Positions 8,755 through 17,390 of a stretch of DNA of 56,527 nt are shown here, in pieces. The first letter of the stretch is position 1. Each line of letters starts with the position of its first letter. The notes below the pieces were generated by a model that saw only the letters and a list, made by a program, of their open reading frames with translations, searched no databases and was not told where the DNA came from. The translations under genes and the position numbers were made by a program. Source of the stretch: Candidatus Mediterraneibacter pullicola (GTDB taxonomy: Bacteria > Bacillota > Clostridia > Lachnospirales > Lachnospiraceae); the NCBI GenBank assembly GCA_019117065.1, contig DXAK01000046.1, forward strand, positions 1-56,527, in the 5' to 3' direction.

Positions 8755-9774
8755 ATGGATTATCAGGAAGTTGTAAAAAATGCAAGGGGAAATATCGGAC
8801 CCTTCTGCAAAGCATGTTCTGTATGTAATGGAGCCGCATGTAAGAATACAATGCCCGGACCGGGAGCAAAAGGCGTGGGGGATCTTGCTATGAGAAATTA
8901 TCAGAAATGGCAGGAAATTCGGATTAACATGGATACGTTATGCGAGCAGAAGCCTTTGAATACTAAGACAGAACTGTTTGGAAAAATATTTGACTACCCC
9001 TTCTTCGCCGGACCTGTAGGAGCTGTAAAACTTCACTATGGGGATAAGTACTCAGATCAAGAGTACAATGAGATTCTGCTTAGAGGGAGTGCTAAGAGTA
9101 GCATTTGCGCATTTACCGGAGACGGTACGGACTATAACGTGATGATCGAGGCAACAGCAGCTATCAGGAAGCTGAATGGTCAGGGAATTCCCACGGTGAA
9201 GCCATGGGATATGGGAACGATCCGTGAGAAAATGGAGTTGGTAAAAAAGAGCGGCGCTTTCGCAGTGGCTATGGACATTGACGCAGCGGGCCTTCCGTTT
9301 TTACAGAATTTAAATCCGCCCGCAGGCAGCAAATCTGTAGAAGAGTTAAAAGAGATTGTGAAGATTGCGGAGATCCCGTTTATATTAAAAGGCATCATGA
9401 CGCCAAAATCAGCACAAAAAGCAATGGAGGCAGGGGTGCAGGGCATTGTCGTGTCTAACCACGGCGGGCGTGTTCTGGACCAGTGTCCGGCGACGGCAGA
9501 AGTTCTTCCATCTATTGCAAAAGCAGTGGACGGACAGATCAAAGTGTTTGTAGACGGAGGCATCCGAACAGGTGTGGATGTGTTTAAGGCACTGGCAATG
9601 GGCGCGGATGCTGCGCTTATCGCAAGACCCTTTGTGACGGCTGTCTACGGCGGGCAAGAAGATGGTGTACGTGCATATGTTGACAAAATCGGCGCGGAGT
9701 TTAAGGATACGATGAAGATGTGCGGCGCTTTTTCCCTGAAGGATATCAGTGGGGATATGCTGTGGCAGGAATAA
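8755..9774 (+). CDS. FMN-dependent alpha-hydroxy-acid oxidase/dehydrogenase family protein with N-terminal Cys cluster
   Basis: A 339-residue TIM-barrel protein of the lactate/glycolate oxidase family. The SNHGGRVLD motif (catalytic His and substrate Arg region) and the FMN-phosphate segments (VFVDGGIRTG, GADAALIARP) are intact. The N-terminus has four cysteines in CKACSVCNGAAC, extended by a nearby Cys, which canonical family members lack; this could hold a metal or Fe-S centre (inference). The usual Tyr-containing N-terminal region is also different. In an anaerobe the electron acceptor is unlikely to be oxygen. Substrate unknown. Confidence 0.82.
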   Translation: MDYQEVVKNARGNIGPFCKACSVCNGAACKNTMPGPGAKGVGDLAMRNYQKWQEIRINMDTLCEQKPLNTKTELFGKIFDYPFFAGPVGAVKLHYGDKYSDQEYNEILLRGSAKSSICAFTGDGTDYNVMIEATAAIRKLNGQGIPTVKPWDMGTIREKMELVKKSGAFAVAMDIDAAGLPFLQNLNPPAGSKSVEELKEIVKIAEIPFILKGIMTPKSAQKAMEAGVQGIVVSNHGGRVLDQCPATAEVLPSIAKAVDGQIKVFVDGGIRTGVDVFKALAMGADAALIARPFVTAVYGGQEDGVRAYVDKIGAEFKDTMKMCGAFSLKDISGDMLWQE

Positions 9775-9821
9775 GTTAGTGTCTAAGGTGTTCGCAAAAC
9801 ATATAAAAAGGAGAAAAGTAC

Positions 9822-10334
9822 ATGAACAGGATTGCAAAATTTGAAAAAGTCAGTCTGGAACAATTCACAGATGGATGGACAGACACCTTCCAAGGGGCTT
9901 CTAAGGATGATGCTGAGAAGATATATAATGAGATCCGGCTTCCAAGGAGGGCTACAGCAGGAAGCGCGGGATATGATTTCTTCTCCCCGGCAGAGTTTAT
10001 CCTCTCACCAGGGGAGACTGTGAAGATTCCCACTGGGATTCGCGTGTGGATGGAGCCGGAGTGGGTGTTAAAGTGCTATCCGAGGAGTGGGCTTGGTTTT
10101 AAATTCAGGTTACAGCTTAACAATACGGTCGGGATCATTGACAGCGATTATTATTATTCTGATAATGAAGGACAAATCTTCGCAAAGATTACCAATGACA
10201 GTAATGAGGATAAGACGGTAAAGATCAAGGCGGGAGACGGATTCATACAGGGAATATTTGTAGAGTATGGAATCACTCTGGACGACGATGTGACAGAAGT
10301 GCGAAACGGCGGATTCGGTAGCACATCGAAGTAA
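9822..10334 (+). CDS. dut: dUTP diphosphatase
   Basis: A 170-residue dUTPase of the trimeric family, hydrolysing dUTP to dUMP and pyrophosphate. Motifs in order: SAGYDFF (I), PRSGLGFK (II), NTVGIIDSDY (III, catalytic Asp), GDGFIQGIF (IV) and RNGGFGSTSK (V). Motif III is followed by a short YYSDNEGQ insertion relative to the common Y-R-G-E form, a variant seen in some Firmicutes. The N-terminus is extended by about 40 residues. The ATG has AAAAGGAG upstream. Confidence 0.92.
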   Translation: MNRIAKFEKVSLEQFTDGWTDTFQGASKDDAEKIYNEIRLPRRATAGSAGYDFFSPAEFILSPGETVKIPTGIRVWMEPEWVLKCYPRSGLGFKFRLQLNNTVGIIDSDYYYSDNEGQIFAKITNDSNEDKTVKIKAGDGFIQGIFVEYGITLDDDVTEVRNGGFGSTSK

Positions 10335-10386
10335 GCTGCGGATGGTCTTTTGGCGGTGACGGGCTCTGGCTTACAGAAATGTAAGT

Positions 10387-10416
10387 TTTATTAAGAGATT
10401 CGTAAGAATATATAAT
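10387..10416 (+). promoter_or_regulatory. Probable promoter of the GT51 gene
   Basis: TTTATT at 10387-10392 and TATAAT at 10411-10416 are 18 bp apart, about 100 bases ahead of the gene. The -35 is weak. Confidence 0.45.
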
Positions 10417-10519
10417 GGAAGAATACAGATGGTTTCTATATACTGTACCCAAGGCAGAGATAATTCTGTTTTAGACACAAAAGTCAAAAAAGAAAAGTAC
10501 GAAAGTCAGGGGATTTAGA

Positions 10520-11194
10520 ATGAAATGGATCAAACGTCTGTGCTCTTTCATTTTTTTATGTGTGGTTATTGCCGTAGGAGTGCTGCTATTTAAAGGCTAT
10601 CAGGATTACAGAGAAGCGCTTGATACGATGAGCATAGAAGAGATGGTGCAAAGAATAGAATCTATTGATCATTACACGGAGATAGAGGATCTTCCACAGG
10701 TGTATGTAGACGCAGTGCTTGCTGTTGAGGATAAGCGGTTCTACAGGCATCCGGGTATCGATCCCATCGCCATCGGACGGGCGCTCTTTAACGACATCCG
10801 TGCGGGGGCCTATGTGGAGGGCGGAAGTACTATTACCCAGCAGCTTGCCAAGAACCAGTATTTTACGCAGGATAAGAAAATCGTCCGCAAAGTTGCGGAA
10901 ATGTTTATGGCTTTCAAGATTGAATCTACGCTGGATAAAGATAAGATTTTCGAGCTTTATGTCAATTCTATTTTTTTCGGGAATAATTATTATTGTGTGG
11001 CGGACGCTTCCCAAGGGTATTTCGGGAAAAACCCGTCGGAGATGAATTTTGACGAATGTACCATTTTGGCTGGTGTTCCCAACGCCCCCAGCAACTATAA
11101 TCCGAAAGCGAGCGAGGAACTGGCGAGACAGCGACAGAATCAAGTGCTCGAAAAGATGAAGGAGGCAGGATTTTTAAAAGAGACAAAAGAATGA
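10520..11194 (+). CDS. Stand-alone peptidoglycan glycosyltransferase (GT51)
   Basis: A 224-residue membrane-anchored protein: one N-terminal membrane helix (about residues 8-25) and a GT51 domain that polymerises lipid II into glycan strands. Motifs are AVEDKRFYRHPGID with catalytic Glu70, GGSTITQQLAKN, RKVAEMFMAFKIE (second Glu127) and DKIFELYVNSIFFG. There is no transpeptidase domain, so it is monofunctional rather than a class A PBP. No gene at the boundary looks broken; the C-terminus ends in a short charged tail. The neighbour downstream is a spore germination family protein, so a sporulation-related role is possible but unproven. Confidence 0.92.
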   Translation: MKWIKRLCSFIFLCVVIAVGVLLFKGYQDYREALDTMSIEEMVQRIESIDHYTEIEDLPQVYVDAVLAVEDKRFYRHPGIDPIAIGRALFNDIRAGAYVEGGSTITQQLAKNQYFTQDKKIVRKVAEMFMAFKIESTLDKDKIFELYVNSIFFGNNYYCVADASQGYFGKNPSEMNFDECTILAGVPNAPSNYNPKASEELARQRQNQVLEKMKEAGFLKETKE

Positions 11195-11316
11195 GCGCGC
11201 GGATCAGCTCGTGAAAGGATCAGGGAAAAATGCGAAGCTCTGTATAATCAGAGACAAATAGGGCAATATAACCATAGTAAAATGTTGTCTTCTGGCAGAA
11301 AAGGAGAACAGTGGCT

Positions 11317-12684
11317 ATGGTAGAAAAAAACACGAAAAAGCTTAGCGCTTCTTTTGAAGAAAATATCAGATATATGAATGAAATCCTTCCGGTGAAAGAA
11401 AGCTTTGATATCATCCGGCGGGAAATGGAGATCGGGGGAAAGGCGTCCGTGTTCTATTACATTGACGGATTCATCAAGGATGAGGCAATGTTGAAGATCA
11501 TGGATTCCTTTCTTTCTGTGTCTGAAAAGGATATGCCGGAGGATGCGGAAGGTTTTATACAGAAAAACGTGCCCTATGTTGAGGTGGACATACTGGAAGA
11601 TTTTGACCAGGTCATAAGAAATGTCCTCTCAGGTCCGGCGGTGCTTTTTATTGACGGTTACAAAGAGTGTATCGCTATCGACTGCCGTACTTATCCTGCC
11701 CGGAGCGTGGATGAACCGGATAAGGACCGATCCCTGCGCGGCTCCCGCGATGGTTTCGTCGAGACAATCGTGTTCAATACGGCGCTTATGCGGCGGAGGA
11801 TCCGAGACCCCCATCTCGTGATGGAGATGACAGAGGCAGGCCAGACGTCCCGCACGGATATCGCCCTGTGCTATATGCAGGACAGGGTAGACACAGAGCT
11901 TTTAAAAAATCTGAAGAACCGGATAGAAAGCCTTCAGGTTGACGACCTGAGGATGAATCAGCAGAGTCTTGCCGAGGCCCTGTTCAAAAGAAAATGGTTC
12001 AACCCATTTCCCAAATTCAAGTTTACGGAGCGCCCGGATACTGCCGCGGCATGTCTCCTCGAGGGGAAGGTTGTAATTCTGGTAGACAATTCACCCTCAG
12101 CCATGATCCTGCCCACTTCTATCTTAGACATGATCGAGGAGGCAAATGATTATTACTTCCCAACTGTGACGGCTGTATATCTAAAGGTGACAAGAGCGCT
12201 GATCACCATTGCCACAGTGTTTTTTACGCCGCTGTACTTGCTGTTTATGCAGAATGAGGAATGGCTGCCCGAGGCGTTTGCCTTCGTCACTGTTCAGGAC
12301 ACGGTGAACATCCCGCTTATCTTCCAGTTCCTCCTGCTGGAGTTGTCCATTGACGGTTTAAGACTTGCGGCAATGAACACGCCTACCATGCTAAGCACGC
12401 CTCTGAGTGTGATCGCAGGTATTGTCATGGGAGAGTTCTCCGTGCAGTCGGGGTGGTTTAACTCCGAGGTGATGCTATACATGGCATTCGTGGCAGTGGC
12501 AAACTATACCCAGCCCAACTTTGAGCTTGGCTACGCCCTGAAATTTATGCGGCTGATGCTGTTGATCCTTACGGCAGTCTTTGATCTTTATGGATTCATC
12601 GCAGGATGCATCCTTGTACTCTGCTTCCTGATCTTTAACAAGACATTGTCAGGGCGCAATTATATGAATGTGAAGCTGAACTGA
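11317..12684 (+). CDS. Spore germination protein, GerA/SpoVAF family
   Basis: A protein of about 455 residues with the GerA-type soluble N-terminal half (SFDIIRREMEIGGKASVFYY; RRIRDPHLVMEMTEAGQTSRTD) and a C-terminal half with four to six membrane helices including LELSIDGLRLAAMNTP. This is the A-subunit fold of germinant receptors; the short C-terminus and the lack of GerB/GerC partners nearby fit SpoVAF better than a receptor subunit. AAGGAG at 11301-11306 is 10 bases from the ATG at 11317 and 4 from a GTG at 11311, so the start is uncertain by two codons. It implies a spore-former. Confidence 0.87.
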   Translation: MVEKNTKKLSASFEENIRYMNEILPVKESFDIIRREMEIGGKASVFYYIDGFIKDEAMLKIMDSFLSVSEKDMPEDAEGFIQKNVPYVEVDILEDFDQVIRNVLSGPAVLFIDGYKECIAIDCRTYPARSVDEPDKDRSLRGSRDGFVETIVFNTALMRRRIRDPHLVMEMTEAGQTSRTDIALCYMQDRVDTELLKNLKNRIESLQVDDLRMNQQSLAEALFKRKWFNPFPKFKFTERPDTAAACLLEGKVVILVDNSPSAMILPTSILDMIEEANDYYFPTVTAVYLKVTRALITIATVFFTPLYLLFMQNEEWLPEAFAFVTVQDTVNIPLIFQFLLLELSIDGLRLAAMNTPTMLSTPLSVIAGIVMGEFSVQSGWFNSEVMLYMAFVAVANYTQPNFELGYALKFMRLMLLILTAVFDLYGFIAGCILVLCFLIFNKTLSGRNYMNVKLN

Positions 12685-12690
12685 CAGCAG

Positions 12691-12731
12691 TCCCTCTCCG
12701 GCAGTTTTCGAATACCGGGGAGGGATTTTTA
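12691..12731 (+). terminator. Intrinsic terminator of the SpoVAF-like gene
   Basis: TCCCTCTCCGG at 12691-12701 pairs with CCGGGGAGGGA at 12715-12725, followed by TTTTT. It insulates the catabolic operon from upstream transcription. Confidence 0.9.
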
Positions 12732-12776
12732 TTGTACATTGACGTTATAAAAACAGGGGATTTGACAGCTCTGAAA

Positions 12777-12815
12777 TTATTCGGTATTATCGAATAAAGA
12801 TTCGGTAATGACGAA
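12777..12815. promoter_or_regulatory. Tandem palindromic operators upstream of the iclR-type gene
   Basis: A perfect inverted repeat TTATTCG-N7-CGAATAA spans 12777-12797. A second, shorter copy TTCG-N7-CGAA spans 12801-12815. The two TTCG elements start 21 bp apart, close to two helical turns, as expected for cooperative dimer binding. IclR proteins often bind tandem palindromes at their own promoter, so this is a probable autoregulatory site (inference). Confidence 0.6.
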
Positions 12816-12824
12816 CAACTAGTA

Positions 12825-12853
12825 TTGTCACTCAAAAATGAGTGTGATATATT
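12825..12853 (+). promoter_or_regulatory. Promoter of the catechol operon, with palindrome inside the spacer
   Basis: TTGTCA at 12825-12830 and TATATT at 12848-12853 are 17 bp apart. The spacer overlaps a perfect CACTCA-AAAA-TGAGTG palindrome at 12829-12844, a likely repressor site or cruciform. Confidence 0.6.
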
Positions 12854-12879
12854 CAAAACATAACAAAGGAGAGATACAT

Positions 12880-13680
12880 ATGAAGAAAGACCAGCCTGTT
12901 AAGACCGGCAGCTCACACATTAAATCAGTGGAACGGGCGATTTTGCTGCTCGAGGCGCTTGCTCAGGAGGATACAGAAATGTCTCTGTCTCAACTCTCAC
13001 AGAAGTTGGGCTGGCCAAAGAGCACAGTCCACGGACTGCTGGCTACCCTCCGTGATTACCACTACGTTGACCAGTCTATGGAGAACAGCAGTTACCGGCT
13101 AGGGACCCGGCTCTTTGAGTTGGGGAACCGGGTGGCTCGCTCTTGGGTCATAAAGGATGCGGCACGTCCGGTGATGCTAAGGCTTGTCAAAGAATTTGGG
13201 GAGACCGTCCAGCTTGGCACGGAGGACGACGGCGAGATCCTCTATCTGGACAAACTGGTGGCAAACTCGGTTGTCAGCATCATGTCTGAGGTAGGCGTCC
13301 GGCTCCCGATGCATTGCAGCGGCCTTGGCAAGGTGCTGCTGGCGCAGAAAAGCCCGGCACAGCTTAAACGCATCATTGCCCGCAAAGGACTTCCGGCAAT
13401 GACCAAACGCACGATCACAACACAGGCAAAGCTTGAGAAGGAACTGGAGAGGGTCAGGGAAAACGGTTATGCCATAGACGATGGAGAGATCATGGACGGT
13501 CTGCGGTGCGTGGCAGTTCCCATATGGGACGGAACCGGGAAGGTCCGTTACGCGCTCAGTATTTCTGGGCAGGCCCGCAACATCTACGGCGACCGGCTTG
13601 AGCATATTATCGACGGACTCAAACAGGCGGCAGAGGAAATCTCCTATGCTATGGGCAGCCGCAGAAATGAGTATCAATGA
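12880..13680 (+). CDS. IclR-family transcriptional regulator
   Basis: A 266-residue regulator with an N-terminal winged helix (about residues 14-70; LSQLSQKLGWPKSTVHGLL) and the IclR effector domain (about 85-255; LPMHCSGLGKVLLA, GYAIDDGEIMDGLRCVAVPI). IclR proteins commonly control aromatic catabolism. AAAGGAGAG lies before the ATG at 12880; an earlier in-frame ATG at 12838 falls within the promoter and is rejected. It is the first gene of the catechol operon and the likely ligand-dependent controller of it. The effector is probably an aromatic compound or ring-cleavage product (inference). Confidence 0.93.
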   Translation: MKKDQPVKTGSSHIKSVERAILLLEALAQEDTEMSLSQLSQKLGWPKSTVHGLLATLRDYHYVDQSMENSSYRLGTRLFELGNRVARSWVIKDAARPVMLRLVKEFGETVQLGTEDDGEILYLDKLVANSVVSIMSEVGVRLPMHCSGLGKVLLAQKSPAQLKRIIARKGLPAMTKRTITTQAKLEKELERVRENGYAIDDGEIMDGLRCVAVPIWDGTGKVRYALSISGQARNIYGDRLEHIIDGLKQAAEEISYAMGSRRNEYQ

Positions 13681-13749
13681 TAGAACAGCCCATTTCCGGG
13701 CGAAACCATACAGGTTAAAACATAATAAAAAGAAAAGGAGAGATGAATT

Positions 13750-14580
13750 ATGGAACAGAAAAGACCTGAAATCGCAAACAGTATTCAGACAGGAGCATTC
13801 AAGACCAATTATCATGATCTTGGGAAAGGATTCCCGGTGGTATTTTTGCACGGCTCCGGTCCCGGAGTCACCGCATGGGCGAACTGGAACAAAGTGTTTC
13901 CTCTTATGCAGGATGATTTCCGCCTGATCGCTCCGGACATGGTAGGATTTGGATATACCGAGCGGGTTGAGGGACAGGTTTACAACATGAATGTGTGGGT
14001 GCAGCAGACCATTGACCTCTTTGATGCGCTTGGCATTGAGAAGGCAAATCTGGTAGGAAATTCTTTTGGCGGAGCGCTGGCGCTCTCCATGGCGGTCCAA
14101 TACCCGGAGCGTGTCAACAAGCTTGTGTGCATGGGCGCCATGGGCGTGAGCTTCCCCATTACTTATGGGCTTGATCAGGTGTGGGGTTACACTCCGTCGC
14201 CTTCAAATATGGCGAAACTGCTGGAAATCTTTACATATGATCATTCCTTTGCCACACCAGAGCTGGCAGAATCCCGCTATCAGGGAAGTATACAGCCCGG
14301 TTTCCAGGAAAGTTTTTCCCAGATGTTCCCGGTTCCCCGGCAGAACGGCGTGGAGGATATGGCAGGCAATCAGCAGTATATCCGTGACATCCCTCATGAG
14401 ACACTTATCATCCATGGCAGGGAGGACCGGGTGATCCCGCTGAGCAACTCGTATAAGCTTTTGGAGCTCATCCCAAATGCGGAACTGCATGTATTCGGAA
14501 AGTGCGGACACTGGTCACAGATTGAGCGCACTCAGGACTTTGCGGATCAGCTCCTGTGGTTCTTTAAACGTTCCCGATAA
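13750..14580 (+). CDS. Alpha/beta hydrolase, meta-cleavage product (2-hydroxymuconic semialdehyde-type) hydrolase
   Basis: A 276-residue alpha/beta hydrolase with oxyanion loop HGSGPGVTAW (residues 34-43), nucleophile Ser105 in GNSFGG, acid Asp226 (HGREDRV) and His254 (GKCGHW). The HGSGPG loop and overall pattern match DmpD/XylF/TodF/BphD-type C-C hydrolases, which cleave ring-fission products into 2-oxopent-4-enoate and an acid. Position between the regulator and a 2-oxopent-4-enoate hydratase supports this. No semialdehyde dehydrogenase, tautomerase or decarboxylase is in the operon, so the hydrolytic branch is used, as for 3-substituted catechols. Confidence 0.9.
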   Translation: MEQKRPEIANSIQTGAFKTNYHDLGKGFPVVFLHGSGPGVTAWANWNKVFPLMQDDFRLIAPDMVGFGYTERVEGQVYNMNVWVQQTIDLFDALGIEKANLVGNSFGGALALSMAVQYPERVNKLVCMGAMGVSFPITYGLDQVWGYTPSPSNMAKLLEIFTYDHSFATPELAESRYQGSIQPGFQESFSQMFPVPRQNGVEDMAGNQQYIRDIPHETLIIHGREDRVIPLSNSYKLLELIPNAELHVFGKCGHWSQIERTQDFADQLLWFFKRSR

Positions 14581-14654
14581 AAAGAAAGCGCCATGGCGAG
14601 AGGGTATTTCCCCTTCAGCCTGTGGCGGACAGACAGATAGAAGTGAGGTTGCAC

Positions 14655-15434
14655 ATGGAAAATACAAATATACAAAAATATGCGGATATGCTCCGGGAGG
14701 CAGAGGCGTCACGAAAGTCCATCCCTCCCCTGACGGAGACGGACGAAAGCCTTGACATTGATGATGCTTATGCGATCCAGCTTGCCAATGTGGAGCACAC
14801 GGTCAGGGCAGGACATGTAGTTTCAGGCAAAAAGATCGGTCTGACCTCTGAAGGCATCCAGAAGCAGCTTGGGGTAAACGAACCGGATTACGGTCACCTT
14901 TTTGCGGCAATGGAATGTCCCGACGGTATGGTAGAGGCAGATAAGCTTATGCAGCCTAAGATCGAGGGAGAGATCGCCTTTGTGTTAAAAGATGATCTGG
15001 CAGGAGGCAAAGTGACGGCAGAAGATGTGCGCCGTGCTACGGATTATGTGGTAGCAGCTTTTGAGATTGTTGACAGCAGGGTGGCTGACTGGAAGATCAA
15101 ACTGGTAGACACAGTGGCTGACAATGCTTCCTCCGGCAGATATGTGCTGGGAGAGAAGAAGATGTCCCTTGATGAAGTGGACCTGCCCAACGTGCCTATG
15201 ATTCTTACAAAGAACGGTGAGAAGGCGGGAGAAGGCAGAGGCTCCGCGGTACTGGGGGACCCGGCGGAGGCTGTGGCATGGCTTGCCAACAGGCTATGGG
15301 GATACGGCGTGACCCTGAAAAAGGGAGAGGTCATTCTCTCCGGCGCGTTTTCAGCCGCCCCGGAGGCTGGAAAAGGTGATGAGTTCACCGCGGACTTTGG
15401 CCCGATGGGGAAAGTAACGGCAAAATTCGTATAA
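14655..15434 (+). CDS. mhpD: 2-oxopent-4-enoate hydratase (2-keto-4-pentenoate hydratase)
   Basis: A 259-residue member of the fumarylacetoacetase fold. It adds water to 2-oxopent-4-enoate to give 4-hydroxy-2-oxovalerate. Visible family features are SGKKIGLTS, the metal-binding KIEGEIAFVL segment, VAAFEIVDSR, DNASSG and the GEVILSGAFSAA terminus. The ATG at 14655 is 6 bases after GTGAGG; the in-frame ATG at 14622 has no good ribosome site. Length is normal. The next two enzymes use its product. Confidence 0.93.
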   Translation: MENTNIQKYADMLREAEASRKSIPPLTETDESLDIDDAYAIQLANVEHTVRAGHVVSGKKIGLTSEGIQKQLGVNEPDYGHLFAAMECPDGMVEADKLMQPKIEGEIAFVLKDDLAGGKVTAEDVRRATDYVVAAFEIVDSRVADWKIKLVDTVADNASSGRYVLGEKKMSLDEVDLPNVPMILTKNGEKAGEGRGSAVLGDPAEAVAWLANRLWGYGVTLKKGEVILSGAFSAAPEAGKGDEFTADFGPMGKVTAKFV

Positions 15435-15477
15435 AAAATATCATATGAAAATGTGATGGGATAGAGAGGTGGATAGA

Positions 15478-16362
15478 ATGGACAGGATAAAAGTCGCCGT
15501 GATCGGACCGGGTAATATCGGCAGCGATCTGATGTACAAGATATTTCGCAGTAAGTATCTGGAGATGGCAATGATGGCAGGAATCGTAGAATCAGAGGGA
15601 ATCCGCCGTGCCAAATCCAAAGGCGTAAAGACAACGATAGAAGGAGTGGACGGCGTGGTGCGCGAAGATGATATCCGTATTGCCTTTGACGCCACCAGCG
15701 CATCGGCACATCTGAAATTCAACGGACCTAAGTTAAAGGAGAAGGGCATTGTTTCTATTGATTTAACGCCCGCAGCCATTGGTCCCTACTGTGTGCCCGT
15801 GGTCAATCTGGACCAGCTTCAGCAGGAGCCGGACATCAATATGGTGACCTGCGGAGGGCAGGCAACCATCCCTGTGGTGTATGCTGTTTCCCAAGTGGCA
15901 GGAGCTGCTTATGCTGAGATTGTGGCATGTATTTCCAGCAAAAGCGCAGGTCCTGGAACACGCGCCAATATGGACGAGTTTACAGAAACTACCAGCAAGG
16001 CGCTTGAGGTCGTAGGCGGCGCGGACAAGGGGAAGGCAATCATCGTGCTCAATCCTGCGGAGCCTCCCCTTATGATGACCAATACGATCAGTGTCAAAGT
16101 AAAAGATACAAGCGTAGGATTTGACAAGATCCGTGAAGCAATAGAGAAAATGGTAGATGAAGTAAGGACTTACGTCCCGGGATATAAACTGCGCGTTCCT
16201 CCTACCATGGAAGGTGACAGGGTGACTGCCATCGTGCAGGTGGAAGGACAGGCTGACTTCCTTCCGGCTTACAGCGGAAACCTTGACATCATCAATTCGG
16301 CGGCAGTGGCGGCAGCTGAAAAGATTGCGGAGCGTATGCTCAGAGAAGGGAGGAACGGATAA
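15478..16362 (+). CDS. mhpF: Acetaldehyde dehydrogenase (acylating), meta-pathway type
   Basis: A 294-residue enzyme that oxidises acetaldehyde with CoA and NAD+ to acetyl-CoA. It has a Rossmann start ([17 protein letters not shown]), catalytic Cys125 in [10 protein letters not shown], and the C-terminal NLDIINSAA dimer segment typical of DmpF/MhpF/BphJ. Length matches the small type that partners with the aldolase, rather than the AdhE type. GAGAGG precedes the ATG at 15478; an alternative GTG at 15469 is less likely. Its stop overlaps the aldolase start (TAATG), as expected for two subunits that channel acetaldehyde. Confidence 0.95.
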   Translation: MDRIKVAVIGPGNIGSDLMYKIFRSKYLEMAMMAGIVESEGIRRAKSKGVKTTIEGVDGVVREDDIRIAFDATSASAHLKFNGPKLKEKGIVSIDLTPAAIGPYCVPVVNLDQLQQEPDINMVTCGGQATIPVVYAVSQVAGAAYAEIVACISSKSAGPGTRANMDEFTETTSKALEVVGGADKGKAIIVLNPAEPPLMMTNTISVKVKDTSVGFDKIREAIEKMVDEVRTYVPGYKLRVPPTMEGDRVTAIVQVEGQADFLPAYSGNLDIINSAAVAAAEKIAERMLREGRNG

Positions 16363-17369
16363 TGGCAGAGCGTAAGATTACTTTTGTAGACACTACGATG
16401 CGCGACGGCAGCCATGCTGTGCGCCACAGCTTTACTAAGGAACAGGTGTCACAGATCGCCGCAAGGCTGGACAAATGCGGCGTACCGCTCATTGAACTTT
16501 CTCATGGCGATGGTCTTGGCGGTTCCAGTTATACTTATGGATTCTCCAAGACAGATGAGTTCACTCTGATGGAGGCGGCTGCCAAAGAGATTAAAAACGG
16601 CAGGCTTACTGTTCTGCTTCTGCCGGGCATCGGTACTATTGCCGATCTTAAGCAGGCTAAGGCATGCGGAGCGAAAGCCGTGCGCGTGGCGACGCATGTG
16701 ACAGAGGCTGATGTGAGTGCAGAACATATCTATGCCGCAAAAGAGCTGGACATGATGGCAGTGGGATTTCTGATGATGGTACATACTGCGCCAGTGGAGC
16801 GAATCGTCGAAGAGGCCAAGAAGATGGAAAGCTACGGAGCGGATTACATCAATCTTGCCGATTCTGCAGGTTATCTCATGCCCGAGGATGTGAAGGCGCG
16901 TATCACGGCTGTAAGGGAGGCTGTAAATATTCCGGTGGGATTCCATGCCCACAACAATATGGGACTGGCGATTGCCAACTCACTGATTGCCGTGCAAAGT
17001 GGGGCAGACTTTGTGGACGGTACTCTCCGCGGTCTCGGCGCTGGAGCGGGCAATGCCCAGATTGAGGTGCTGGCTGGAGTTATGAAGCGGAATGGATACG
17101 AGACAGGTTTGGATTTCTATGGGCTTATGGATTTAGCTGCCGAGGTGGTGGAACCGATCATGCTCCGTCCCCAAACCATTGACAACGGTTCCCTCATGCT
17201 GGCATACACAGGGGTGTACTCCAGTTTCCTGCTGCATGTGTATGATGCGGCAAAGAAATACTCACTTGACCCAAGGGATATTCTTGTTGAACTGGGCCGT
17301 CGTAAGATGGTGGGTGGTCAGGAGGACATGATCATAGATGTGGCTTACCAGCTCACACAAAAGGCATAA
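16362..17369 (+). CDS. mhpE: 4-hydroxy-2-oxovalerate aldolase
   Basis: A 335-residue class II aldolase that splits 4-hydroxy-2-oxovalerate into pyruvate and acetaldehyde. The VDTTMRDGSHAVRH motif holds the catalytic Arg-Asp pair and His; the metal-binding His residues lie in FHAHNN (about residue 194). A C-terminal communication domain is present (LMDLAAEVVEP to end). It forms a channelled complex with the acylating acetaldehyde dehydrogenase in characterised systems, consistent with the one-base overlap here. Confidence 0.95.
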   Translation: MAERKITFVDTTMRDGSHAVRHSFTKEQVSQIAARLDKCGVPLIELSHGDGLGGSSYTYGFSKTDEFTLMEAAAKEIKNGRLTVLLLPGIGTIADLKQAKACGAKAVRVATHVTEADVSAEHIYAAKELDMMAVGFLMMVHTAPVERIVEEAKKMESYGADYINLADSAGYLMPEDVKARITAVREAVNIPVGFHAHNNMGLAIANSLIAVQSGADFVDGTLRGLGAGAGNAQIEVLAGVMKRNGYETGLDFYGLMDLAAEVVEPIMLRPQTIDNGSLMLAYTGVYSSFLLHVYDAAKKYSLDPRDILVELGRRKMVGGQEDMIIDVAYQLTQKA

Positions 17370-17390
17370 AAACTGCAGGGGAGCAGAAGG

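Noticed and set aside
11241-11280. Sigma-G type promoter (CATAGTA at 11273) ahead of the SpoVAF-like gene
   Set aside because: The -10-like box has no matching -35 at 17-18 bp.
13177-14100. A 307-codon minus-strand frame across iclR and the hydrolase gene
   Set aside because: It spans two well-supported plus-strand genes and shows no recognisable protein features.
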